In this document: piece after piece, positions 17,761 through 26,387 of the stretch
Layout: each line of letters starts with the position of its first letter
Position numbering within the stretch: the stretch's first letter is position 1
Source of the DNA: an uncultured Pirellula sp.
GTDB taxonomy: Bacteria; Planctomycetota; Planctomycetia; Pirellulales; Pirellulaceae
Direction of reading: 5' to 3'
Assembly: GCA_903858115.1 (NCBI GenBank)
Contig: CAIOHR010000406.1
Location: forward strand, 1 to 55,982
DNA: 55,982 nucleotides
Translations under genes and position numbers: made by a program
Notes under the pieces: generated by a model
What the model was told of the DNA's origin: nothing
The model's input: only the letters and a program-made list of their open reading frames with translations
Database searches by the model: none

Positions 17761-18789
17761 ATGGCCGCAAAGAAAGTATTAGTCACGGGGGCCTCCGGTT
17801 TTGTCGGAGGGAACCTTGTTCCTGCATTGGTGAAACAGGGTAACAAGGTTTTTGCGACTTCTCGAAATCGTTCTAGCGATGTGGCTATCGTTCGATTGGG
17901 GGCAGAACCGATTCGCGCAGATTTGGCCAATGATAGCGAAGCCGCCATATCTGAAACTTTGCCACAAGTCGATTGGGTCTTTCATTTGGCGGGTCAGCTT
18001 TCAGGACCTCCGTCGCAATTGGCGAGAGTGAATGTCGATGGTAGTCACAAAATCGCATCCGTTTGTTCTTCCTGGTCTCATTCGCCTATCTTTGTCTCAT
18101 TAAGCTCTGTTGCCGCTGGTGGACCATCGAGTCCACTATCTCCCAAGGATGAGACAGCAATCCCCAACCCTATTTCAGATTACGGGAAAAGTAAGCTTGC
18201 AGGAGAGCGTGTTATCACGAAATACGGCTCGGCAATGCCTATTTCTATTGTGCGGCCGGGCATCATCTTTGGCCCCGGAGATCGGGAATTCAATCGCTTG
18301 CTTCAATCCATGTATCGTGTGTTTCTCAACCCGCTGATCCGAGGAGGGCGGCAGCCTTTGGCGATTATCGAAGTTGCCGATCTCATTCGGCTTTTGATTG
18401 CCGTCGCTGAGAAAGGCGAACGAGTCACAGCCACTACGACGGAGGGAGACCCGGCGCGAGGTGTTGGTTTGTATTACGCCGCGGCTTTGGAGCCAATCTC
18501 TCTTCGGCAACTGGGCGCGATCTTTTCGTCAACGCTACGGCGCCCGGTTATCCCATTGCCGGTGATACCGCCGGTGGCATGGATATTGGGTCTGCTCGGT
18601 GAACAGTGGAGTGTTTTGACAAAAACTAAATCCACTTTAAATCGAGATAAAATTCGGGAAGCGTTAGCAAATGGTTGGTGGGTCGATGTCAGTAAAGCTG
18701 TTTCGCAACTAAACTGGCAACCTAGTCGATCGATCGAGGAAGAAATGAAAAGCTGGATTCAGCGGGCAAAAGAACAACGATTGCTATAG
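17761..18789 (+). CDS. Extended SDR: NAD-dependent epimerase/dehydratase
   Basis: A 342-residue extended short-chain dehydrogenase/reductase. The nucleotide-binding motif is VTGASGFVGG (about residues 8-17). FHLAGQ and the serine strand FVSLSSVAA follow. The catalytic YGKSK lies near residue 140, and the family motif IVRPGIIFGPGD near 160. The C-terminal part (residues 200-342) would bind the substrate, typically a nucleotide sugar, sterol or polyketide; I cannot tell which. Start at ATG 17761. It is the first of four plus-strand genes whose spacing (about 40 bp to the next) suggests co-transcription. Confidence 0.9.
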   Translation: MAAKKVLVTGASGFVGGNLVPALVKQGNKVFATSRNRSSDVAIVRLGAEPIRADLANDSEAAISETLPQVDWVFHLAGQLSGPPSQLARVNVDGSHKIASVCSSWSHSPIFVSLSSVAAGGPSSPLSPKDETAIPNPISDYGKSKLAGERVITKYGSAMPISIVRPGIIFGPGDREFNRLLQSMYRVFLNPLIRGGRQPLAIIEVADLIRLLIAVAEKGERVTATTTEGDPARGVGLYYAAALEPISLRQLGAIFSSTLRRPVIPLPVIPPVAWILGLLGEQWSVLTKTKSTLNRDKIREALANGWWVDVSKAVSQLNWQPSRSIEEEMKSWIQRAKEQRLL

Positions 18790-18828
18790 AATCGTTTGAT
18801 CTCGATTGCAAAGCCGAAATATGAAGGA

Positions 18829-20337
18829 ATGACAGATCGAATGGCAGCATTTTCGCAAGAGAGTATGGGAACCCATTGTCGTCGATGTTTATGGATATTC
18901 GTCACATGGGTGATCTGCGGCGTCTCTCCGGGGGCTTGTGAGGACTCAGAAAGGAAGCCATCAGTCAAGAGTAATCCTCGGGTGCTAGTCGATGCTTACC
19001 ATGCACACTCGTGGATCGACACGATGCCCAGTATGGCATTGAATCAATACCATCTGCTGCACGGTCCGTCTCGACTCATCCATGCAATGCGGGATGCGGA
19101 ATGGTCATGCGAGGCTCAACTCGGGCCATGGACAAAAGAAGTGTTGACCAATTGCGAGATAATTTACATCAATTTGGTTTCCGCAGACCGACCGCCGTTC
19201 ACGGTCGATGAAGTGTTGGCGATCGAAGATTTTGTGAAGCTGGGCGGAGGTTTACTCCTTGTAACGGACCACACGAACTGTTACTTCCACAATCATGTAC
19301 TAGGGAGTCTTGCTGAGCGACTCGACTTGGAGTTGACGAATGAGCTTCTTTGTGATCGATCCCCACACACAACCGGACCTGGAAATGGATGGGTGGTTTT
19401 GAGTTCGTTTTGTGAGCATCCAATCACTCGGGGGTTAGAACGAATCGCCTTTCAATCAGGAGGATGCGTTGATTCACGATACGGTATCATTCACTCCAGC
19501 AACAGCAGTTGGGGAGATTGGGCCAACATTCCAACATATGGAGATTCAAACAGCCCTGGCTTCTATGGAGACTTTCAGCAACAGCCCATCGAGAGGAAAG
19601 GTCCCTTGGCTGGCGTAGCTGCAAAAGACTTTGGCCGCGGACGAATTGTAGTTCTCGGCGATCAAAATTGCTTCGGCGGAGTGTTTCTCAATTATCTAGA
19701 TAATAGGAGACTAGCTCTCCAAGCATTTCACTGGTTGGCCAAACGAGAATGCGACGAGAGCTTAGTCGTGAGTAATCGAGAAAAGGATCGAACTCTGGTT
19801 TGGTGCCTGGAAAATTCCATTGGGAAAGAATCGGATTTTGGCAACGGTTCCGAAATTGGGCTTTATCACCTTTACGCTTGGTTAGGAAAAATGGCGGATG
19901 TGCGAGCCACCAACCGAGAGATGATGGAAGCGGAATTGTTGGTGATATCGCTCAAAAACGATCCCGTTTCGCCAAAAACAGTGGCACTCGTCGAGCGTTT
20001 TTTGGCGAAGCCCTCGAAAGCAGTTTTGATTCTAGATTCGCCATCGGCCAATGCAACTTCTAGCGAATTCGCTCCGCTGACGCGCAACTTCGTACAGGGA
20101 AAGACCGAGAAAGAAGGACAGTTGCAGTATACGAAATGGTACAATCCAGTGGAATCAAATTTGGTCATTTGCAATAACGCAACCGGATGGAACAACAAAC
20201 AGTTCCCTGGCCCGGAGGTGACAATGAATGCAACTCAACATGCTATGTGCAACCAGCTGATTCGTTTGCTATCGGAATTAGGAGTTCAGCAGGAAATACC
20301 ACGCACGAAGAGTTGGCTAGAGGAGCGTGACGAGTGA
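18829..20337 (+). CDS. Exported ThuA/GATase-like (DUF4350-type) protein
   Basis: A protein of about 500 residues with a likely signal peptide (CLWIFVTWVICGVSPGA). The first domain resembles the GATase/ThuA-like fold: RVLVDAYHAHSW at its start, a FVKLGGGLLLVTDHTN loop and later GRGRIVVLGDQNCFGG, as in DUF4350 proteins. The second half (about residues 320-500) looks like a repeat of the fold, with ELLVISLKNDPV and ALVERFLAKPSKAVLILDSP. The usual catalytic Cys-His of amidotransferases is not evident, so it may be a binding protein. The start is uncertain: ATG 18829, 18841 and 18865 are all possible, and the frame also opens at a TTG at 18796. The gene ends just before the PP2C gene. Confidence 0.7.
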   Translation: MTDRMAAFSQESMGTHCRRCLWIFVTWVICGVSPGACEDSERKPSVKSNPRVLVDAYHAHSWIDTMPSMALNQYHLLHGPSRLIHAMRDAEWSCEAQLGPWTKEVLTNCEIIYINLVSADRPPFTVDEVLAIEDFVKLGGGLLLVTDHTNCYFHNHVLGSLAERLDLELTNELLCDRSPHTTGPGNGWVVLSSFCEHPITRGLERIAFQSGGCVDSRYGIIHSSNSSWGDWANIPTYGDSNSPGFYGDFQQQPIERKGPLAGVAAKDFGRGRIVVLGDQNCFGGVFLNYLDNRRLALQAFHWLAKRECDESLVVSNREKDRTLVWCLENSIGKESDFGNGSEIGLYHLYAWLGKMADVRATNREMMEAELLVISLKNDPVSPKTVALVERFLAKPSKAVLILDSPSANATSSEFAPLTRNFVQGKTEKEGQLQYTKWYNPVESNLVICNNATGWNNKQFPGPEVTMNATQHAMCNQLIRLLSELGVQQEIPRTKSWLEERDE

Positions 20338-20380
20338 TCCAGCAAGAATTTCTACAGCTTTTACGGCGAGAATTCTGACT

Positions 20381-21418
20381 ATGAGCGATGTTCGCGTTTC
20401 AGCCCACGGAGTCACTCATCGTGGAAACATCCGAGAAGAGAATCAAGACCAATACTTGATCGCTGAACTGGCTCCGTCGGCCAAGGTCATTGGCAACTCG
20501 GTCGGTCTCAACAACAATTCGCGTTTAGCCTCCACACCCACAAGTTATCTGTTTCTTGTCGCAGATGGAATGGGAGGTCATCTTGGAGGACGCGAAGCGA
20601 GTACTCGTGCCATTCAGTTCTTTCTTTCCGCGATCCTTCATAGTCCGTCGTTTCGTCTTCAACCATCTCCGAAGGACTCGCCTGCCTTTACTGATATCTT
20701 GCGAACTATGCTCGTCGGAACGCATCGTGAGCTCGTTCGATTTGCGTTAAGTGATCCCGAGTTGCAGGGGATGGGCACCACGTTGACTGCGGCGTACATC
20801 GTATGGCCAACTATGTTTGTGGTGCACGCCGGAGATACACGGTGCTATTTGAAACGCGATGAAGAATTGATTTTGTTGACTCGCGATCATACAGTGGCTC
20901 AACAGATGATTCGAGCCGGTCGCATGGATGCTGCTGCGCAGGAGCGTTCCCCCTGGTCTAACGTGCTGGTGAACGCACTGGGGGCAGGAGCAGAAGAGGT
21001 TTTCGCTGACATTACAACCATTGATCTAAAGTTTGGGGACAGGCTGATGATGTGCAGCGATGGAATCAACAAACATACCACCGACGAACAGATCAAGAAC
21101 ATGATGATCGCTACTTCATCGCTAGAGGCCTGTGCGAACAAGCTCGTGGACTTCGCCCTTGCGGATGGGGGAACCGACAATATAACCGTTTTGGTATCGG
21201 ATTTTGCATTATTGGATTCCAACGAGGTTCGAGTCCTTGGTGCGACGCCATCCGACGAAAAAGTCGTGATTGAGTTTCCCGCTTCCTATACGGACTCCGA
21301 CACCAATGATACCGATACCGCGTCAGACGAAAAGAAAACCGCGTCATTTGAATTGGACACACCGAGTGAAGACAAAAAGTCGACAGGGGATTTTCCAAGG
21401 GATTCCATTCCTCACTAA
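20381..21418 (+). CDS. PP2C-type Ser/Thr protein phosphatase
   Basis: A 345-residue cytoplasmic PPM phosphatase. The metal-binding motifs are in order: REENQD near residue 20, VADGMGGH near 62, a mid-domain HAGDTRCY, MCSDGINK, and GGTDNITVLV near 270. The domain covers about 5-285. A 60-residue acidic, Ser/Thr/Asp-rich tail follows. It dephosphorylates Ser/Thr residues and usually counteracts Hanks-type kinases, which are abundant in Planctomycetes; no kinase lies in this window. ATG 20381 is chosen; a GTG at 20327 overlapping the previous gene would add 18 residues. The end of the gene overlaps the open frame of the LD-carboxypeptidase. Confidence 0.92.
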   Translation: MSDVRVSAHGVTHRGNIREENQDQYLIAELAPSAKVIGNSVGLNNNSRLASTPTSYLFLVADGMGGHLGGREASTRAIQFFLSAILHSPSFRLQPSPKDSPAFTDILRTMLVGTHRELVRFALSDPELQGMGTTLTAAYIVWPTMFVVHAGDTRCYLKRDEELILLTRDHTVAQQMIRAGRMDAAAQERSPWSNVLVNALGAGAEEVFADITTIDLKFGDRLMMCSDGINKHTTDEQIKNMMIATSSLEACANKLVDFALADGGTDNITVLVSDFALLDSNEVRVLGATPSDEKVVIEFPASYTDSDTNDTDTASDEKKTASFELDTPSEDKKSTGDFPRDSIPH

Positions 21419-22448
21419 AGGCTGGCTTCTGCAACTGATTTTCGTGATCGTTGTCGTCCCCTACGGCATCACCCATGTTTTGGCCCAGGATTCTTGGCTT
21501 CGCGCGCCAGCCTTGAAGGTAGGTGATACGATTGCATTTGTTGCTCCGGCAGGTCCCGTCGAACTCATGCCCGTAGACCGATATGCCAAACAGCTCGAAG
21601 CGGCAGGTTTCCGCGTCCTGGTTCCGCCAAATATTGAACGTAAATGGGAGTATCTGGCGGGTACCGATAAGGAACGAGCGGACGAACTGAACACTGCGAT
21701 TCGCAATCCTGCTGTCAACGCTATCTTTGCAATCCGAGGTGGTTTTGGTTTGACGAGGATCCTAGATCAAATCGACTACGACTCACTTCGCAAATCCCCA
21801 AAGGTGGTCGTAGGCTATTCTGATTTGACAGCCTTGCATCTTGCGATCGCTCGGAAGATCCAGTTGATATCCTTTCACGGTCCTATGCCTATGTCCAACC
21901 TTTGGCAAGAAGATGCACCCAAGTACCAGTATGCGAATGACACCTTTCGGCGCACTGTTTTTGCAAAGTCGTATGGAGCGGAAACGGTCGGTTTTGCGAT
22001 CCCACTACCAGTCGCCAAAAACATGAGAGCGTTAGTTGTCGGTAGAGCGACAGGGCGTTTGGTCGGTGGTAATCTATCACTGATATGCGCTACGCTAGGA
22101 ACTCCGTATTCGATCGACTACCAAGATGCAATCTTGTTCTTGGAGGATGTGAACGAAGCCCCCTATCGCGTTGACCGTATGCTATCACAGTTGAGGTTGG
22201 CGGGAATACTCGATGCTGTATCCGGAGTTGTCGTTGGAGATTTTTCGACCAAAGATTCCGAAGAGAAGGTCGCAATGAACCGCGTACTTCAAGAGTATTT
22301 CGGTCGATTGCATGTCCCCGTCGTATTGAATTTTCCGATTGGGCATGTGCCGGAAAACGCGACGATTCCACATGGTGCTCTTGCCGAAATCGATTCGGCA
22401 AGCTTATCGCTCCGGCTTCTGGAAAACCCAGTTGTTGTTCCTCAATAG
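21306..22448 (+). CDS. LD-carboxypeptidase (S66 family)
   Basis: An S66 serine peptidase, the family of LdcA and MccF, which removes the terminal D-Ala from murein tetrapeptides during cell-wall recycling. The nucleophile serine lies in VVGYSDLTALH, the catalytic Glu in FLEDVNEAPYRVDRM and the His in PIGHVPENATIPHG. The opening SWLRAPALKVGDTIAFVAPAG is typical. A hydrophobic signal segment (LLQLIFVIVVVPYGITHVLA) precedes it, so the enzyme appears exported, whereas E. coli LdcA is cytoplasmic. The start is unsure: ATG 21306 would overlap the PP2C gene by 113 bases in another frame, and the frame opens at TTG 21270. A rare CTG at about 21428, with AAAGG upstream, would place initiation after the PP2C stop. 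Confidence 0.82.
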   Translation: MIPIPRQTKRKPRHLNWTHRVKTKSRQGIFQGIPFLTKGWLLQLIFVIVVVPYGITHVLAQDSWLRAPALKVGDTIAFVAPAGPVELMPVDRYAKQLEAAGFRVLVPPNIERKWEYLAGTDKERADELNTAIRNPAVNAIFAIRGGFGLTRILDQIDYDSLRKSPKVVVGYSDLTALHLAIARKIQLISFHGPMPMSNLWQEDAPKYQYANDTFRRTVFAKSYGAETVGFAIPLPVAKNMRALVVGRATGRLVGGNLSLICATLGTPYSIDYQDAILFLEDVNEAPYRVDRMLSQLRLAGILDAVSGVVVGDFSTKDSEEKVAMNRVLQEYFGRLHVPVVLNFPIGHVPENATIPHGALAEIDSASLSLRLLENPVVVPQ

Positions 22449-22476
22449 AGGAGGGTCAAAAGCACCAAAATGGGTT

Positions 22477-22566
22477 GCTGAGCACGGTGACGCTGAGCAC
22501 GGTGACGCTGAGCACGGTGACGCTGAGCACGGTGACGCTGAGCACGGTGACGCTGAGCACGGTGAC
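22477..22566. repeat. 15-bp tandem repeat x 6
   Basis: GCTGAGCACGGTGAC is repeated six times without a mismatch between the LD-carboxypeptidase stop and the next gene. In one frame it would encode AEHGD repeats, but that frame has no start signal. Perfect identity indicates recent expansion by slippage. It lies about 110 bases upstream of the propeller gene. Confidence 0.95.
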
Positions 22567-22675
22567 AATGTGCGGGTATAGGATCGGACGCACTATGTAA
22601 CAAAAATGAGTTACAATACAGTGCAACTAAACTATTCAGCAGCTTTCCTACCTTCATTCCAACCGTTTCAAGACT

Positions 22676-23935
22676 ATGAATTCTCGGCTCCCCCTGTGGA
22701 TTGCGATTTCCCTACTTTCCGTTTCGACAGTCGGTATTTCCTTTGCAGAAGACAGCGTCGCTGAGTGGTCGCGGTTTCGTGGTCCGAACGGCATGGGGGT
22801 TCATCTTCAAAACAACGTTGCACTCCCTTGGAAAACGGAACGCGTTCGCCGCGTAAAACTACCAGGAGTTGGACATGGATCCCCTAGCGTCTATGCAGGC
22901 GTTGCCTATCTCATGTCAGGAGACCCAGCCAACGCCGAACGGACATTGCTGGCCATTGAATTAGAGTCAGGGAAAATCCTGTGGAAAAAATCTTACGCAT
23001 CGACACCTCATCCGTTGCACAAATTTAGTTCTTATGGATCGACTACCCCGTGTGTCGACCATCAGAATGTTTACTTTGCTTGGGCGGATCCGGAGCACAC
23101 GATCATTCGCGCATTGGCACACGATGGTACCGAAGTATGGAGTCGCGACTTCGGCAGATATGTAACGCAGCATGGTTTTGGAACGTCTCCGATACGGGTT
23201 GATGATCTTTTGATTCTGCTCAATAGCCAAGATGCGGAGGAGCTACCGCCCGGAGTCGCCCCTGGCAAAGATCGAATGGTCGCGCTCGATTTCCGAACGG
23301 GTGAGACAAGATGGGAAGTCGACTTGCCGACATCGCGAGTCTGCTACGGTGTGCCATGCGTATGGGAGAAAGATGGCAAAAAGCAGCTCGTATGTAGCAC
23401 GACGGCCCAAGGGATGTTCGGAATGAGTCTAGAGACAGGCAAGATTCTTTGGAACCACGATTGTTTCACTGCTCGAGTTTGTTCATCGACATTATTGGTC
23501 GGCGATTTGATGATCGGAACTCATGGTTCTGGAGGTGGCAAAGACAATCGGTTGGTCGCTTACGATCTGATCTCACAAAAGGAAAAGTTTCGAGTCAATC
23601 GTTCTGCGCCTTATGTCCCGTCACCCGTCGCATCGGGAGACACCTTGTTTTTGTGGAGCGACTCGGGCATAGTCACCGCCGTCGACATCAACAATGGTGA
23701 GACGGTTTGGACCAAGCGAGTCGGTGGCGACTACTCGGGCTCACCCATCATATTGGGAGATAAGCTCATTAACGTATCGCACACAGGGACCGTCAATGTG
23801 ATTCGTGCGAGCCGAGAGTACGAATTGGTCTCAACCTTTGAGACGAACACCACGGTTCGATCCACGCTAGTACCAACCAAAGACAAGCTTCTCATGCGAG
23901 CAGATACCGAGCTTTTCATTATCCACGGCGAGTAG
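22676..23935 (+). CDS. Exported PQQ-like beta-propeller protein
   Basis: A 419-residue exported propeller protein. The signal peptide ends near GISFA (residue 24). The mature part opens with the WSRFRGPNGMGV motif common in planctomycete PQQ-like proteins. Repeated blades have A-x-D/E-x-x-T/S-G-x-x-W motifs, such as LLAIELESGKILWKKSY, VALDFRTGETRWEVDL, MSLETGKILWNHD and VTAVDINNGETVWTKR. These fit the PQQ/BamB-like repeat family. No separate catalytic domain or PQQ-dehydrogenase tryptophan-docking motif is evident, so a structural or binding role is as likely as enzymatic oxidation. No ribosome binding site is visible before the ATG. Confidence 0.9.
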   Translation: MNSRLPLWIAISLLSVSTVGISFAEDSVAEWSRFRGPNGMGVHLQNNVALPWKTERVRRVKLPGVGHGSPSVYAGVAYLMSGDPANAERTLLAIELESGKILWKKSYASTPHPLHKFSSYGSTTPCVDHQNVYFAWADPEHTIIRALAHDGTEVWSRDFGRYVTQHGFGTSPIRVDDLLILLNSQDAEELPPGVAPGKDRMVALDFRTGETRWEVDLPTSRVCYGVPCVWEKDGKKQLVCSTTAQGMFGMSLETGKILWNHDCFTARVCSSTLLVGDLMIGTHGSGGGKDNRLVAYDLISQKEKFRVNRSAPYVPSPVASGDTLFLWSDSGIVTAVDINNGETVWTKRVGGDYSGSPIILGDKLINVSHTGTVNVIRASREYELVSTFETNTTVRSTLVPTKDKLLMRADTELFIIHGE

Positions 23936-24133
23936 AGTGGCGCCACCCAACACGGATCAACAGTCCCAGAACGGATGAGCAGTTGGAAACTCATCGTGGG
24001 TAAGGGCCTGACCTGTTTTGTAGCGAGAGTTTTGCGGTGATTTCGACAAGCCAAGCAAACTCATCGACCGAATGCTCATCGCTGCAGGGCTTATCGAGCC
24101 AGTGTCGTTGTGACCTTTTCGGCTTCCAATCGG

Positions 24134-25093
24134 TCAAATTTGTCCCGAAGCCGATGGAATGGATGAACGAATCGACTGGGCCAATGTCGCTAGTTGGTGC
24201 ATGTTGTCGCAATAAGAGGAAAAAGTTAGCTTTCTACGTAGCCCCTCGTGCAGTGCATGCCCACCGATTGTGAGCAATATTCCCTTCGGCAATTGCTTCG
24301 CAAAATAATCGCAATCCACGATGAACTGCGATTCGTCGCGAATATGGGAAACGCTCAACCAAAAAATCTTGGGCATGTGTTTTCTGGCCGCTGAGAGCAT
24401 GCTGGAAAAAGGAAGATCGCATCCCAAGTTTTCAGATCGCCACCCGTTCTCTCGAAAGACCAAATCAATCATTTGTGTTGGCATTTGATACAGATCCCCC
24501 GCAGCAGTTCCGCCCATGGCTAACGGAGCAGCGCCGGTCGGTTCCGGAAGAAGCCGTCGAAGCTCGTGCACCAGTCGCATGCAGATCTCGCAACCTCTTC
24601 TCTCTTGATAAATCTCAAGCTCGCCACATTGCCACAGGTGACCAATCGACGTAAACGTTGGTACCAAAAGATCATCTGCTATGGAAACGACACTTCCAGT
24701 CGAAGTGTACCATTGGCTGATAACTCGTCTGGCATCTGGCTCATTGCCAGAGATAAGAGCTCTTTCAAACCGTTCCTGAAGCGCCACCTGCTCAGCACGG
24801 TTTGTCGGCGCAATCTCGACACCCTCAGCGCTCGGAAGTCTGGAATTTAACGCCAAACCGATGGCTTTCGGGTCCAGGACCCTACGATTCGTGGACTCCA
24901 GAAACTCCATCAGATTTCCAAGAGGGATCCTGCGGTGCCCGCCGAACGTTCGGTCCGTTCGAATGACGCCACGGTCACACCATCTCTTTACAGAGGATTC
25001 ACTGACTTGAAGAGCTGACGCAACCTGTTTGGGGGTAAAGCTATCGTCCACGAAACGTCCAAATCGTCCAGTTGGTAAAAAACGTTCAATCAC
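24134..25093 (-). CDS. CarH/LitR-like regulator without cobalamin ligands
   Basis: A 319-residue regulator. Residues 18-67 are a MerR-type winged helix (FTPKQVASALQVSESSVKRW, then GGHRRI). Residues about 98-185 match the four-helix cap domain and 187-319 the Rossmann B12-binding domain of CarH/LitR photoreceptors. Key residues differ: the W-x9-EH motif is W154-x9-E164-R165, and DxHxxG is D200-L-Y202-Q-M-P205, so the axial histidine is a tyrosine. CarH represses light-response genes in the dark and releases DNA when light breaks the cobalt-carbon bond. This version may not bind cobalamin, or may bind another ligand. The start is a GTG. It diverges from a sigma factor gene with 237 bp between them. 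Confidence 0.88.
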   Translation of the reverse strand: MIERFLPTGRFGRFVDDSFTPKQVASALQVSESSVKRWCDRGVIRTDRTFGGHRRIPLGNLMEFLESTNRRVLDPKAIGLALNSRLPSAEGVEIAPTNRAEQVALQERFERALISGNEPDARRVISQWYTSTGSVVSIADDLLVPTFTSIGHLWQCGELEIYQERRGCEICMRLVHELRRLLPEPTGAAPLAMGGTAAGDLYQMPTQMIDLVFRENGWRSENLGCDLPFSSMLSAARKHMPKIFWLSVSHIRDESQFIVDCDYFAKQLPKGILLTIGGHALHEGLRRKLTFSSYCDNMHQLATLAQSIRSSIPSASGQI

Positions 25094-25330
25094 ATCTACG
25101 AGTTTAGTATAGGCATCACTTCTTTGCCGGATTCAGTTTTTCTCCAAGAAAAGCAAAATTACTTGAAAAATAAAAGGTAGATTCTTTTTTGGGTTTTCGA
25201 ATTCACAACCCTTGCTTCCTAGAAGTTCGACTTGTATAACCAATCTCGTGAACGATTTGAACGATTTCAGTGGAAGTTGACCGATAAAACGTTCAGGCAA
25301 TTCGTAATCCAAAACAGGAACAGGTTGGTC
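25094..25330. promoter_or_regulatory. Divergent promoter region of CarH-like and sigma factor genes
   Basis: AT-rich intergenic DNA between the two divergent regulators. On the minus strand TATACT (about 25105-25110) is a plausible -10 for the CarH-like gene. On the plus strand TTGTATAACC (from 25232) resembles half-sites of LitR/CarH-type boxes, but no full dyad is clear. The TTG at 25232 also opens the sigma factor frame, but the protein more likely starts at 25331. Confidence 0.4.
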
Positions 25331-26386
25331 ATGACAACAAAATGCCCCCCAGCAATCAAAAAGACGGCGAACCGCAAGAAGGCAGCAACAAGCGAAGAAT
25401 CCCCAGCGAAGCTGACACGTACCTTTCGACGAGCAGCGGTCGAAAGTTCCTTTGTTCAGTTCATTCAGGCTACGAGCCCTTGCGTGAAGAACCCTGCAGA
25501 GCTAACCATTCACGCGAAGAAACTACTGGCCACCGAATTGGAGTTCATTGCTAGCCCTAGCTTTTCTGAGCCCAGTGCTGAGGCGGAAATACTCGGCGAT
25601 ATACTTCTCGGGACAGGATGCGAAGAGGCGGGCGCAAAGAATGCAAAGACACCTGATCTTCCCTCCCATTTGGCCAGACTTTGTGAAACAAAACTTCTGA
25701 CTCCGCTCGAGGAAAAAGCTCTCTTCGCACGGATGAACTTTCTCCGATTCCGTGCCAACCAACTGAAGTCGAAGATCGATGTTGAGAGCCCAGATGAATG
25801 GCTAATCCGACGCATCGACGGTCTGCTGCAGGCAGCTGATTGGCATCGAGACTGCCTCGTGAAGTCCAACATGCGATTGGTGATCTCGATTGTAAAGAAA
25901 TTTGTCAACGCGAACAATGTGTTTGATGATTTGCTCAGCGATGGCATCGTTGCCTTGATCAAGGCGGTGGAGAAGTTTGATGTTGGACTTGGTTTTCGAT
26001 TCAGCACTTATGCGACCCAGGTTGTTCGACGCAACACCTACCGTAAGGTGATGGAAAAGCAAAAAGAACGTCAACGAAACATCGCGAGTATTCACGAGTC
26101 TGGAATGGACTTCACCGAGGATCAAAAGAGCTCTTCGATGAGTGAAGGTAGGTGGAACGAGCTGAGATCGAAACTTTCCATCATGCTGGATCATCTCGAT
26201 CGTCGAGAGAAACTTATCATCCGTGCTCGGTTTTCACTGGGTGGTCACCGCAAAGTGCAAACGTTGCAGAGACTTGCGGATGTTCTTGGCGTATCCAAGG
26301 AGCGAATCCGACAATTGGAGAAGCGCGCCCTGGATAAGCTTCGAGGTATGACATCCGTCGCGCCGCTCCCAGAAATGGAAGACTAG
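25331..26386 (+). CDS. Sigma-70-family RNA polymerase sigma factor
   Basis: A 351-residue sigma factor. A basic, lysine-rich N-terminus is followed by a region 1.2-like segment (LCETKLLTPLEEKALFARMN). Region 2 (about residues 172-245) contains VKSNMRLVISIVKKFV, DLLSDGIVALIKAVEKFD and GFRFSTYATQVVRR. A region 3-like part follows, and region 4 (about 285-345) carries LADVLGVSKERIRQLEKRALDKLR. Having regions 1.2 and 3, it is a group 2/3 sigma factor rather than a two-domain ECF type. It is divergent from the CarH-like regulator and one base upstream of an epimerase gene. By analogy with LitR-LitS pairs it may direct a light or stress regulon; this is inference. ATG 25331 is chosen over TTG 25232. 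Confidence 0.92.
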   Translation: MTTKCPPAIKKTANRKKAATSEESPAKLTRTFRRAAVESSFVQFIQATSPCVKNPAELTIHAKKLLATELEFIASPSFSEPSAEAEILGDILLGTGCEEAGAKNAKTPDLPSHLARLCETKLLTPLEEKALFARMNFLRFRANQLKSKIDVESPDEWLIRRIDGLLQAADWHRDCLVKSNMRLVISIVKKFVNANNVFDDLLSDGIVALIKAVEKFDVGLGFRFSTYATQVVRRNTYRKVMEKQKERQRNIASIHESGMDFTEDQKSSSMSEGRWNELRSKLSIMLDHLDRREKLIIRARFSLGGHRKVQTLQRLADVLGVSKERIRQLEKRALDKLRGMTSVAPLPEMED

Positions 26387-26387
26387 G

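Noticed and set aside
22477..22566. CRISPR-like array
   Set aside because: The 15-bp units are directly abutting with no spacers, and there are no cas genes.
22339..22581. Protein with AEHGD repeats across the tandem array
   Set aside because: It has no ribosome binding site, starts inside the LD-carboxypeptidase gene in another frame and ends right after the repeat.
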